Shown: positions 34,849 through 42,771 of the stretch, piece after piece
Layout of the letters: the number at the start of each line of letters is the position of its first letter
Position numbering within the stretch: position 1 is the first letter of the stretch
Origin: JADJEI01 sp035328465
GTDB lineage: Bacteria; Bacteroidota; Ignavibacteria; Ignavibacteriales; Ignavibacteriaceae
DNA: 55,106 nucleotides
NCBI GenBank assembly: GCA_035328465.1
Contig: DAOLIQ010000013.1
Span: 1 to 55,106, forward strand
Direction of reading: 5' to 3'
Notes under the pieces: model-generated
Databases searched by the model: none
What the model was told of the DNA's origin: nothing
The model's input: only the letters and a program-made list of their open reading frames with translations
Position numbers and translations under genes: made by a program

Positions 34849-35028
34849 TTTTCAGCCTCGAAATGATTTAAGCTATCAATGAAAATACTATATTTTAAAC
34901 AATTTTATAATTTAATTCAGTGATCTTTAGCCAAGACTCGATTAATAAAAAAGTAAGTATGACTGTTGAATCAAAAAATATATTGGATAATATTTTGCAA
35001 ATTCGGTTTAAACAAGTAAAATTTTTAT

Positions 35029-35829
35029 ATGACACTTAAAAGTATTAAGACTTTGCTCTTCAATTTCTTGGGTGAAAAATTCGCAGCATTCATACAAGCA
35101 ATTCGATTCGTTTACTTAATTAAGAAATCAAAAATTAATGATCCAGAAATTAATTTCTTAAACCATTTTTTAACTTCGGGTAGTGTTGCAATTGATATCG
35201 GAGCCAATGGTGCAGATTGGACATATCAACTGTATAAACATGTCGGCAGTAAGGGCCAGATTTATGCCTTCGAGGCTAACCCATACTATGCATTGGCTAC
35301 CAAATTAACAATCAGACTATTGAATTTAAAAAATGTTCTTCTTTTCCCTTTCGGTCTGTCTGATAAAGATGAACAAGTTCCATTAAGAACACAGGACTCC
35401 AATGGATTAATGTTTGCAGGTAGAGGGTTTGTGGATAAAAATTCTCCGTTATTTGATAAAGGTGTTCAGCTAATCCAGTTAAAAATGCTCGATTCTTTTT
35501 TAAACGAATATCCAAAAATGTCGGATACGGCTTTGATTAAGTGTGATGTAGAGGGCTACGAATTATTCGTTTTTAAAGGAGCGAAAGCACTTCTAACCAA
35601 TTGCAAGCCAGTTGTAATTTTAGAGAAGGGTGATTTTGAAAAACAAGGTTATCAAGATTCTACAATTTACAAATTTTTCAAAGACCTCGGTTATACTGCT
35701 TTTGCTGTAATTCCTGGTAACCTTTTAGCACAAACTGATGATAACTTAAATCAAATAGAAACCAAAAGTGTTAACCGAGTAATGTTACCGAATGAGAAGC
35801 TCATCCATTACCGATCCTTGATTAGGTAA
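35029..35829 (+). CDS. FkbM family methyltransferase
   Basis: A 266-aa SAM-dependent methyltransferase. SAM motif I is VAIDIGANGADWTYQLYKH near residue 53, FEANPYYALATKL near 80 gives the ribose-binding acid, and IKCDVEGYELFVFKGAK near 170 is the FkbM signature. In polysaccharide clusters such enzymes O-methylate a sugar of the repeat unit. It has no clear Shine-Dalgarno and is isolated by 180-nt and 164-nt flanking gaps, unlike the rest of the cluster, which may indicate separate acquisition. Confidence 0.88.
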   Translation: MTLKSIKTLLFNFLGEKFAAFIQAIRFVYLIKKSKINDPEINFLNHFLTSGSVAIDIGANGADWTYQLYKHVGSKGQIYAFEANPYYALATKLTIRLLNLKNVLLFPFGLSDKDEQVPLRTQDSNGLMFAGRGFVDKNSPLFDKGVQLIQLKMLDSFLNEYPKMSDTALIKCDVEGYELFVFKGAKALLTNCKPVVILEKGDFEKQGYQDSTIYKFFKDLGYTAFAVIPGNLLAQTDDNLNQIETKSVNRVMLPNEKLIHYRSLIR

Positions 35830-35993
35830 TCTTTCAAAATAACTAATGATAATAAGAGTCTCTATCTAAATTATGCTTAAATTAACGGAAAATACCTTTC
35901 TCTTTAAATCGCATCTATATTTTGTAAAATAAATTTTATGATTATTTAAAAGACTGATATGACAGTAACAAATCAATAGTAATTCCGAAATAA

Positions 35994-37160
35994 ATGAATA
36001 TTCTCATTATCATATTTTATTTGTGTATCCTTCTTATCCTGCATACTTACATTTTTTATCCATTATCAATTAAGCTATTGACTATCTTTTATCATAAAAA
36101 TTATAAAGAAGAAAATGATTTTAAACCACAAATATCAATATTGATTTCAGCTTACAATGAAGAAAAAACACTTGAGAAAACAATCTTCAACTTAATTGAA
36201 TCTGATTATCCCTCTGATAAATTAGAAATAATAGTTGGCTCGGATAACTCAATTGACGGCACTAACGAAATACTTAAAAAAATGGGTGAGAAGTATCAAA
36301 ATTTAAAGTATGTTCTATTTGATAAAAGAAGAGGGAAAAAATTTGTAATTAACGACATCGTAAAACTTGCCCGGGGTGAGATATTAGTATTTAGCGACTC
36401 AAATACTATTTATAAAAAAGATGCCTTGAAAAATTTGATTAAATATTATACCGATCCCAGAGTGGGTGGGGTTTGCGGAAGACTTAAACTTATTGAGAGC
36501 ACAGATAATTTTGAAACAGGCAATCAGGAAAAAAAATATTGGGACTATGAGTCATGGATAAAAAACAATGAAGGAAAGTTAGGCATTCTAATTGGAGCAA
36601 ACGGTGGAATTTACAGTATAAAAAGAAATCTTTTTATACCAATGCCCGAATCAGAACCTGTTGTTGATGATCTGTATCTGTCTTTGAAAATTTTAGAGAT
36701 GGGTAAAGATTTTATTTATACTACCGAAGCCGAAGCAGTGGAAACAATTTCTCCAAAAGTGAAATCGGAGTTTGATAGAAAGGTTCGCATCATGCCAAGG
36801 AATTTAGAGACGCTGAAGCACACCAAATCTTTAATCTTTTCCTCAAGGCTTTTAATAAGCTATGCTCTTTGGTCACATAAAATTATCAGGTGGTTTTCTC
36901 CCATATTATTTCTTCTCCTCTTCGGGTTGAATATGATTCTATTTCAATCGGCAGGTATTTTTAAAATACTTTTTTATTCACAATTGCTGGTTTACTTTTG
37001 TGTGTTGATAGGATTTGTACTAAATCGAATGAATTTGAAAATCGTACCTTTCTTAATGATCTATTATTTTTTTATCACGAATGTTGCATTAATAGTTGGG
37101 CTACAAAAATATTTACTAAAAACACACAAATCGATTTGGGAACCGACTCCAAGAGCATAA
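35994..37160 (+). CDS. Membrane-bound glycosyltransferase family 2
   Basis: A 388-aa GT-A enzyme with one N-terminal helix (residues 2-25) and several C-terminal helices (about 300-370), like processive or semi-processive GT2 enzymes. ISILISAYNEEKTLEKT near residue 44, VGSDNSIDGTNEIL near 77 and VFSDSNTIYKKDAL near 127 hold the donor and metal aspartates; VVDDLYLSLKILEMG near 222 is the catalytic-acid region, and RKVRIMPRNLETL stands where QxxRW occurs in synthases. It adds a sugar at the inner membrane. The ATG at 35994 lacks a strong ribosome-binding site. Confidence 0.87.
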   Translation: MNILIIIFYLCILLILHTYIFYPLSIKLLTIFYHKNYKEENDFKPQISILISAYNEEKTLEKTIFNLIESDYPSDKLEIIVGSDNSIDGTNEILKKMGEKYQNLKYVLFDKRRGKKFVINDIVKLARGEILVFSDSNTIYKKDALKNLIKYYTDPRVGGVCGRLKLIESTDNFETGNQEKKYWDYESWIKNNEGKLGILIGANGGIYSIKRNLFIPMPESEPVVDDLYLSLKILEMGKDFIYTTEAEAVETISPKVKSEFDRKVRIMPRNLETLKHTKSLIFSSRLLISYALWSHKIIRWFSPILFLLLFGLNMILFQSAGIFKILFYSQLLVYFCVLIGFVLNRMNLKIVPFLMIYYFFITNVALIVGLQKYLLKTHKSIWEPTPRA

Positions 37161-37178
37161 TTAAATAATACATAATTA

Positions 37179-38576
37179 ATGTCCAAATCCTTCGAAAAAA
37201 TATTAATCGTTCTCATTGATTTCCTTTCCATCAACTTTGCATGGTATGTCTTTTTCTATTTTCGTGTTCAGTCTGGCTGGTTCGATTTACTTACAATGCC
37301 TGAATTTTTCCTGCCGATGTTTGTGGTTTATTTGTACTGGCTTTTGATTTTTACTTTTGTCGGTATGTACCGCGCCTGGTTTGCTTCTTCGAGATTTGAC
37401 GAATTATCCACCCTTTTCAAAGCTTCTTTTGTAGGAATTTTTATTTTATTCTTCCTCATTTTTGTTGATGATTATTCACACAATGTTGCAAGTTCTGCCA
37501 GAATATTAATATTTATTTATTGGGGATTATTTCTTTTCTTCGTCGGTAGCGGCAGACTTTTAATTCGCGCTTTTCAACGAAGACTAATCATTCATGGCTT
37601 TGGCAGAAAAAATACTTTGATAGTTGGATTTAATGAAAGAGCCTTCGAAGTTCATAATCAGATTGTTGAACACAAAGCATTGGGGCTCGATGTTGTTGCC
37701 TATATTGCAGTTCACGATGAAAATATTGGCAAGGATTATCAAAATATTCCGGTTGCTGGTCGTGTGGCGGATCTTCCTAAATTTATCGAAGAGAAAAATA
37801 TAAAAGAAGTGATAATCGCACTTGAAAAAGAAAACCACGCTTTACTTGTCGAAGTAATTTCACTTAGCGAAAATAAAGGGGTGGGGCTGAAAATCGTTCC
37901 CGATCTTTATGAAATCCTTAGCGGACAGGCAAGAAGTTCGCAGCTATATGGTATTCCGTTAATTGACATTATGCCGGAGCTAATGCCCGAGTGGGAAAAA
38001 AGGCTGAAGCGTCTTATTGATATAATTGCCTCGTTACTGATTTTGATAATCACCTTTCCCATTTGTTTGCTTGCTGCTATTGCAATAAAAATAGACAGCG
38101 CAGGAAGTATATTTTTTAAGCAAGAAAGAATCGGGCAGAACGGAAAAGTTTTCCGGATTCTAAAATTTCGTTCGATGAAAAAAGATGCTGAAAAAGATAC
38201 TGGTCCAGTCTGGTCACAAAAAGATGATCCACGTATTACAAGGGTTGGCAGATTTATTCGCAAAGTTCGCATTGATGAAATTCCGCAGATGTTTAATGTT
38301 CTAAAAGGTGAAATGAGTATCGTTGGTCCGCGCCCCGAAAGAGCTTTCTTTGTAGAAAAATTGTCAAAAGAAATCCCTTATTATAAAAGACGATTAAAAG
38401 TCCGACCTGGCATCACGGGCTGGGCACAGGTCAAACATAAATATGATGAATCAATTGAAGACGTTAAAATAAAATTAAGGTACGATCTTTTTTACATTGA
38501 AAACATGTCGTTAAGAATGGATTTTAAAATCCTGTTAAGAACTATTTTTGTTGTTTTATTCGGTAAAGGTCAATAG
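37179..38576 (+). CDS. Undecaprenyl-phosphate sugar phosphotransferase (initiating)
   Basis: Starts repeat-unit synthesis by moving a sugar-1-phosphate to undecaprenyl phosphate. The 465-aa protein has four N-terminal helices, a Rossmann-like domain with NTLIVGFNERAFEVHNQI near residue 146, and a full catalytic domain after helix IDIIASLLILII near 285. Catalytic motifs are present in order: FFKQERIGQNGK, ILKFRSMKKDAE, IRKVRIDEIPQMFN with the essential Asp-Glu, GEMSIVGPRPE and KVRPGITGWAQV. This is the WbaP/WcaJ-type architecture. It is 18 nt after the GT2 gene and is probably the only active initiator here. The sugar transferred is not predictable. Confidence 0.94.
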   Translation: MSKSFEKILIVLIDFLSINFAWYVFFYFRVQSGWFDLLTMPEFFLPMFVVYLYWLLIFTFVGMYRAWFASSRFDELSTLFKASFVGIFILFFLIFVDDYSHNVASSARILIFIYWGLFLFFVGSGRLLIRAFQRRLIIHGFGRKNTLIVGFNERAFEVHNQIVEHKALGLDVVAYIAVHDENIGKDYQNIPVAGRVADLPKFIEEKNIKEVIIALEKENHALLVEVISLSENKGVGLKIVPDLYEILSGQARSSQLYGIPLIDIMPELMPEWEKRLKRLIDIIASLLILIITFPICLLAAIAIKIDSAGSIFFKQERIGQNGKVFRILKFRSMKKDAEKDTGPVWSQKDDPRITRVGRFIRKVRIDEIPQMFNVLKGEMSIVGPRPERAFFVEKLSKEIPYYKRRLKVRPGITGWAQVKHKYDESIEDVKIKLRYDLFYIENMSLRMDFKILLRTIFVVLFGKGQ

Positions 38577-38595
38577 CAATTATTTATAAAAAAAT

Positions 38596-39318
38596 ATGAC
38601 TGAAAATAAAACGCTAATCATCATCCCGACATTTAATGAGCTTGATAATATAACAAAGCTTATTCCGGATTTATTAAGTCGCTCCGCAAATCCTGATATC
38701 CTGATAGTTGATGACAATTCACCGGATGGCACGGCAGACTTCATTCAACAAATGGCAGTAAACAATGATAGAATCCATTTAATCAAGCGTGAAAAAAAAA
38801 TGGGACTTGGCACTGCATACATTGAAGGATTTAAATTTGCATTAAAAAATAATTACGATTTTATTTTTGAAATGGATGCCGACTATTCGCATGACCCAAA
38901 AGAAATCCCTAATTTTTTAAATGCCATTCAGGGAAATGACCTTGTGCTTGGAAGCCGTTACAGTAATGGTGTAAACGTTGTTAATTGGCCTATGCGCCGC
39001 TTGCTGTTAAGCTACTTCGCAAATATGTACACCAGAGTTATTACGGGTTTGCCAGTTAAAGATGCTACGGGCGGCTTCAAATGTTTCAGAAGAAAAGTAC
39101 TCGAAACAATCAATCTTGATCGGGTTAAATCGAATGGTTATGCTTTCCAAATTGAAATGACATACAAAGCATTTAAAAAAGGATTTAGAATAAAAGAAAT
39201 CCCCATCATTTTTATAGATCGGATGAAAGGTAAATCTAAAATGTCGAAACGAATAGTCCGAGAAGCAATTTTCATGGTGTGGAAACTTCGTTTAAGAAGT
39301 TTGATTGGAAAACTTTAA
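38596..39318 (+). CDS. Polyprenol-phosphate mannosyltransferase-like GT2 (DPM1-like)
   Basis: A 240-aa GT2 of the dolichol-phosphate mannose synthase type. TLIIIPTFNELDNITKLI near residue 5, ILIVDDNSPDGTADFIQ near 35, FEMDADYSHDPKEIP near 91 and LVLGSRYSNGVNVVNWPMRR near 116 are the diagnostic blocks. ATGGFKCFRRKVLE near 159 and IPIIFIDRMKGKSKMS near 201 complete the match. It lacks C-terminal membrane helices, so it is the catalytic-domain-only form. It may make polyprenyl-phosphate-sugar as donor for periplasmic glycosylation. It follows the phosphotransferase by 19 nt. Confidence 0.88.
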   Translation: MTENKTLIIIPTFNELDNITKLIPDLLSRSANPDILIVDDNSPDGTADFIQQMAVNNDRIHLIKREKKMGLGTAYIEGFKFALKNNYDFIFEMDADYSHDPKEIPNFLNAIQGNDLVLGSRYSNGVNVVNWPMRRLLLSYFANMYTRVITGLPVKDATGGFKCFRRKVLETINLDRVKSNGYAFQIEMTYKAFKKGFRIKEIPIIFIDRMKGKSKMSKRIVREAIFMVWKLRLRSLIGKL

Positions 39319-39330
39319 CCTGAAACCAAA

Positions 39331-41304
39331 TTGAAACTTTCAGTAATCATAGTGAATTATAATGTAAAGGAATATCTTCAAAATCTTCTTTATTCATTAG
39401 ACAAAGCAGCCGCAGGAATTCAATACGAAGTAATTATAGTTGATAATGCTTCTGATGACGGAAGCGTTGAATTATTAAAAGATAAATTTCCATACGTAAA
39501 ATTAATTGTTAACGATAAAAATCTTGGGTTCGGCAAAGCAAACAATATAGGATTGGCATTATCGAAGGGGGAGTTTATCCTTCTGATTAACCCCGATACG
39601 ATTATTCAGGAAGATACATTGACAAAATTGCTTTCCTTTTTTAAACTGAATAATCAAATTGGATTAGCAGGTTGTAAAATTCTTAATCCCGACGGTACTT
39701 TGCAGCTTGCTTGTAGAAGAAGTTTTCCCGGTCCATGGACTTCGTTTTGTAAAGTTACTGGATTGAGTAATTTATTTCCTAACAGCAGATTTTTCGCCCG
39801 CTACAACCTCACCTATCTCGATGAAAATAAATCTTACGAAGTAGATGCAATTTCCGGATCGTTCATGATGATGAGAAGAAAGGTTTATGAAATAGTTGGC
39901 GGTTTCGACGAGCAATTTTTTATGTACGGCGAAGATCTTGATTTATGTTTTCGCGTACAAAAAGCCGGCTTCAAAAATTTTTATGTACACGATACCCAGA
40001 TCATTCATTATAAAGGCGAAAGTACCCGAAGAAGCAATCTTGATGAGACAAGAGTTTTTTACAATGCCATGCACTTATTTGTAAAAAAACATTTATCCAG
40101 TTCATTCATTGTCGAGCTTATTCTTAGAAGCGCAATAAATTTTAGAAAAATTATTGCCTTTGCAGGGCGAAAAAAAAATACTTTACTATTTCTCGCTTTT
40201 GATTTTCTTCTGTTTGATCTATCGCTTTATATTTCCGAAAAAATTTACTCATCAGTTAGTGATTGGAAAGGTTTTCCCGAAAATGATCTGCTTACCGTAT
40301 TTACGCTTCCAGCCTCATTTTACGTTCTGATCGCTTTGCTTTCCGGCGACTATAAAAAGGATAAGTTATCTGTACTCAAAAATCTTGGAGTTTTGGCTGT
40401 AAGTTTTATCCTGCTGACCTCGCTTACATTTTTTTTCAAGCAGTTTGCATATAGCCGTGCAGTGGTGATCATTTTATTTATCATCTTATTTTTTACGCTA
40501 TCTATCTGGCGAATAGTTGCCAAATTAGTTTTTAAAATTGGCTGGGAAAAAGATCACCTAAAAGAGAAGCGAACGTTGATTGTTGGGACAAATGAATTAT
40601 CTCTCAAAATTGCTTCAAAGTTGAAAAAAAAATATACAGATTTTCATACGGTAGCCGGATTAATTTCGGCTTCGAATAAAGAAATTGGACAAACATTTCA
40701 AGGTTTTGAGGTACTCGGCAGTATTCAATATGTTAAAAAAATTATAGGCAGTAAAAAAATTAACGAAGTAATTTTTTCATCCGAACTAAGTTACAATCAA
40801 ATGATGGAGATAGTTTCTGATTGCCAGAATCTGAATGTTGAATTTAAAATAATTGGTGACGACCTTGATTTTATTGTTGGCAAAACAAAAGTTTCGCTGT
40901 TGGATGATTTACCATTGATTGAACTAACATACAGCATAACCAATCCGCTGCAAAGATTTATGAAAAGAGCATTTGACATTTGCCTATCAACTGCGGTTTT
41001 GTTTTCATTCTATCCTTTAATATATTTCATCAGTAAACTGAACGCAAAGGAAAGTGATTTTAGAAACATAATTCTTCAAGTTCCATCAGTCTTTAAAGGC
41101 ACTAAAAGTTTTGTCGGTCCAGCCTTTTTAGATAGTGAATCAGAACTTTATCTTGGCAAACCGGGGTTAACCGGTTTCTGGTTTACTGAAGATGTTAATA
41201 AAGATGACGTGAAAAAATTGAATATCCTTTATGCCAAAAATCAAAATATATGGCTTGACCTTGAAATTATTGGCAGAACGATAACTAAAATTTGGAGTAA
41301 ATAA
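39331..41304 (+). CDS. GT2 glycosyltransferase fused to a degenerate sugar-phosphotransferase
   Basis: A 657-aa two-part protein. Residues 1-260 are a rhamnosyltransferase-like GT2: SVIIVNYNVKEYLQNLL, VDNASDDGSVELL, LINPDTII, and GGFDEQFFMYGEDLDLCFRV with its catalytic acid. From about 270 on it resembles the scaffold of sugar phosphotransferases: four helices, then a Rossmann-like region (TLIVGTNELSLKI) and a final helix FDICLSTAVLFSF. The catalytic segment then shrinks: the KQERIG, KFRSM and Asp-Glu motifs are missing, while remnants SFVGPAFL, GKPGLTGFWF and IWLDLEIIGRTI stay. The GT2 half should work; the second half may only anchor or dock. The start is TTG 39331, chosen from the family's KLSVIIVNYN start. 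Confidence 0.85.
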   Translation: MKLSVIIVNYNVKEYLQNLLYSLDKAAAGIQYEVIIVDNASDDGSVELLKDKFPYVKLIVNDKNLGFGKANNIGLALSKGEFILLINPDTIIQEDTLTKLLSFFKLNNQIGLAGCKILNPDGTLQLACRRSFPGPWTSFCKVTGLSNLFPNSRFFARYNLTYLDENKSYEVDAISGSFMMMRRKVYEIVGGFDEQFFMYGEDLDLCFRVQKAGFKNFYVHDTQIIHYKGESTRRSNLDETRVFYNAMHLFVKKHLSSSFIVELILRSAINFRKIIAFAGRKKNTLLFLAFDFLLFDLSLYISEKIYSSVSDWKGFPENDLLTVFTLPASFYVLIALLSGDYKKDKLSVLKNLGVLAVSFILLTSLTFFFKQFAYSRAVVIILFIILFFTLSIWRIVAKLVFKIGWEKDHLKEKRTLIVGTNELSLKIASKLKKKYTDFHTVAGLISASNKEIGQTFQGFEVLGSIQYVKKIIGSKKINEVIFSSELSYNQMMEIVSDCQNLNVEFKIIGDDLDFIVGKTKVSLLDDLPLIELTYSITNPLQRFMKRAFDICLSTAVLFSFYPLIYFISKLNAKESDFRNIILQVPSVFKGTKSFVGPAFLDSESELYLGKPGLTGFWFTEDVNKDDVKKLNILYAKNQNIWLDLEIIGRTITKIWSK

Positions 41305-41309
41305 ATTAA

Positions 41310-42260
41310 ATGGCAAAAGCAGTACTGGATTTCGAAAAACCAATAATCGAATTGGAAGCAAAACTTGAAGAGATGAAAAAATATTCAGATAATCTTGATA
41401 TTGATAAAGAAATTGTTCGAATAGAAAGCAAAGTCAGACAGCTTAAAGAAGAGCTTTACAGAGATCTTACCCGCTGGCAGCGCGTTCAGCTCGCACGACA
41501 TCCCGATAGACCTTATACACTCGATTACATAGACTTAATGACCACAAATTTTGTTGAACTTCACGGCGATCGAAACTACCGCGATGATAAAGCTATTGTC
41601 GGAGGTTTTGCGATGATAGACAATTTCAAGGTTATGATTATAGGGCATCAAAAAGGGAGAGACACAAAATCAAATCTTTACAGAAATTTTGGGATGCCCA
41701 ATCCTGAAGGTTACCGCAAAGCACTGCGGCTGATGAAGCTTGCAGAAAAATTTGGCAAACCTGTGATTACAATGCTAGATACTCCCGGCGCATATCCCGG
41801 CATCGAAGCTGAAGAGCGCGGGCAGGCTGAAGCAATTGCAAGAAATCTTTTTGAAATGAGCCGCCTTCGTGTTCCGATTATTGTTGTGATTATTGGGGAG
41901 GGTGCAAGCGGCGGCGCTTTGGGGCTTGGTGTTGGTGATAGAATATTAATGCTTGAAAATTGCTGGTACTCGGTTATTAGTCCCGAATCCTGCTCCAGTA
42001 TATTGTGGCGAAGCTGGGAATACAAAGAACAAGCAGCCGAAGCGCTCAAACTTACTTCTACTGATTTGCTTGAACAAAAAATTATAGATCGAATAGTTTC
42101 TGAACCACTTGGCGGCGCACACAAAAATCAAACTGAGGCGGCAGCAAATCTGAAAGCGGTTTTAAAAGAAGAATTAGCTCAATTAGTGAAAATCAAACCG
42201 GATAAACTTGTAGAAAATAGAATCGAAAAATTTTATAAAATGGGTGTGTACGTAGAATAA
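41310..42260 (+). CDS. accA: Acetyl-CoA carboxylase carboxyltransferase subunit alpha
   Basis: Half of the carboxyltransferase that makes malonyl-CoA for fatty-acid synthesis. The 316-aa protein starts LDFEKPIIELEAKLEEMK, has RHPDRPYTLDYIDLM near residue 64, FGMPNPEGYRKALRLMKLAE near 126, DTPGAYPGIEAEERGQAEA near 156 and GEGASGGALGLGVGDRILML near 195, all diagnostic of AccA crotonase-fold domains. It follows the polysaccharide cluster by 5 nt, so it might be cotranscribed, though no functional link is expected. A hairpin repeat 43 nt past the stop may end the transcript. Confidence 0.96.
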   Translation: MAKAVLDFEKPIIELEAKLEEMKKYSDNLDIDKEIVRIESKVRQLKEELYRDLTRWQRVQLARHPDRPYTLDYIDLMTTNFVELHGDRNYRDDKAIVGGFAMIDNFKVMIIGHQKGRDTKSNLYRNFGMPNPEGYRKALRLMKLAEKFGKPVITMLDTPGAYPGIEAEERGQAEAIARNLFEMSRLRVPIIVVIIGEGASGGALGLGVGDRILMLENCWYSVISPESCSSILWRSWEYKEQAAEALKLTSTDLLEQKIIDRIVSEPLGGAHKNQTEAAANLKAVLKEELAQLVKIKPDKLVENRIEKFYKMGVYVE

Positions 42261-42302
42261 ATTTAAATTCAGGTTCATATTTTATTAGCTCTAAATTTTG
42301 AC

Positions 42303-42323
42303 ATGCCGGACTTGATCCGGCAT
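42303..42323. repeat. Palindromic dispersed repeat (ATGCCGGA type), possible terminator
   Basis: ATGCCGGA (42303-42310) and TCCGGCAT (42316-42323) are perfect 8-bp arms around CTTGA, followed by CTTTTTC. The motif matches the widely scattered CCGGACTTGATCCGG repeats of bacteria. With the T-run after it, it can also act as an intrinsic terminator for accA on the plus strand. Confidence 0.75.
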
Positions 42324-42354
42324 CTTTTTCAAATCTAATTAATTACACAGCATT

Positions 42355-42762
42355 ATGCTAAAACACAGGACAGAAGTCAGAGTTCGTTATGCTGACACAG
42401 ATCAAATGGGGCGGGTGTATAATGGAAAATTTTTCGAGTACTTTGAAGTTGGCAGAACTGAAATGATGCGCGAACATAATCTTCCTTACAAAACAATTGA
42501 AGCAAATGGTTACCAAATGCCCGTTGCCGAAATTCATATAAATTACAAATCTCCTGCATATTATGATGAAGTTTTAATTATTGAAACAAGAGTAGAGGCA
42601 CTTCCAACAGTAAAAGTTAAAATAGATCATACAATTTTTAGTAAAGAAAGAAATGAAATTGTAGCCGAAGGTTACATCACCCTCGTTTTTATAAATATGA
42701 ATACAAAACGTCCTTCACGTCCACCGGAATTTTTTATGAGTGCCATAAAAAAATTTTATTAA
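42355..42762 (+). CDS. Acyl-CoA thioesterase (YbgC/4HBT family)
   Basis: A 135-aa hot-dog fold thioesterase. RTEVRVRYADTDQMGRVYNG near residue 4 holds the catalytic aspartate (D15-type), and the EFFEVGRTEMMR-like helix YFEVGRTEMMREH follows. YDEVLIIETRVEAL near 68 and the RPSRPPEFF tail are typical of YbgC/FadM. It hydrolyses acyl-CoA or acyl-ACP; the natural chain length is unknown. It lies 10 nt before the second flippase gene. Confidence 0.9.
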   Translation: MLKHRTEVRVRYADTDQMGRVYNGKFFEYFEVGRTEMMREHNLPYKTIEANGYQMPVAEIHINYKSPAYYDEVLIIETRVEALPTVKVKIDHTIFSKERNEIVAEGYITLVFINMNTKRPSRPPEFFMSAIKKFY

Positions 42763-42771
42763 AAAATTTTA

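Noticed and set aside
34959..35039. Possible 26-codon leader peptide overlapping the FkbM gene start
   Set aside because: It starts with ATG and overlaps the next start, but has no ribosome-binding site, no recognisable product and is short enough to arise by chance.
41711..42124. 137-aa minus-strand frame inside accA
   Set aside because: It is a shadow of the well-matched accA frame; its translation is low-complexity Ser-rich and has no ribosome-binding site.
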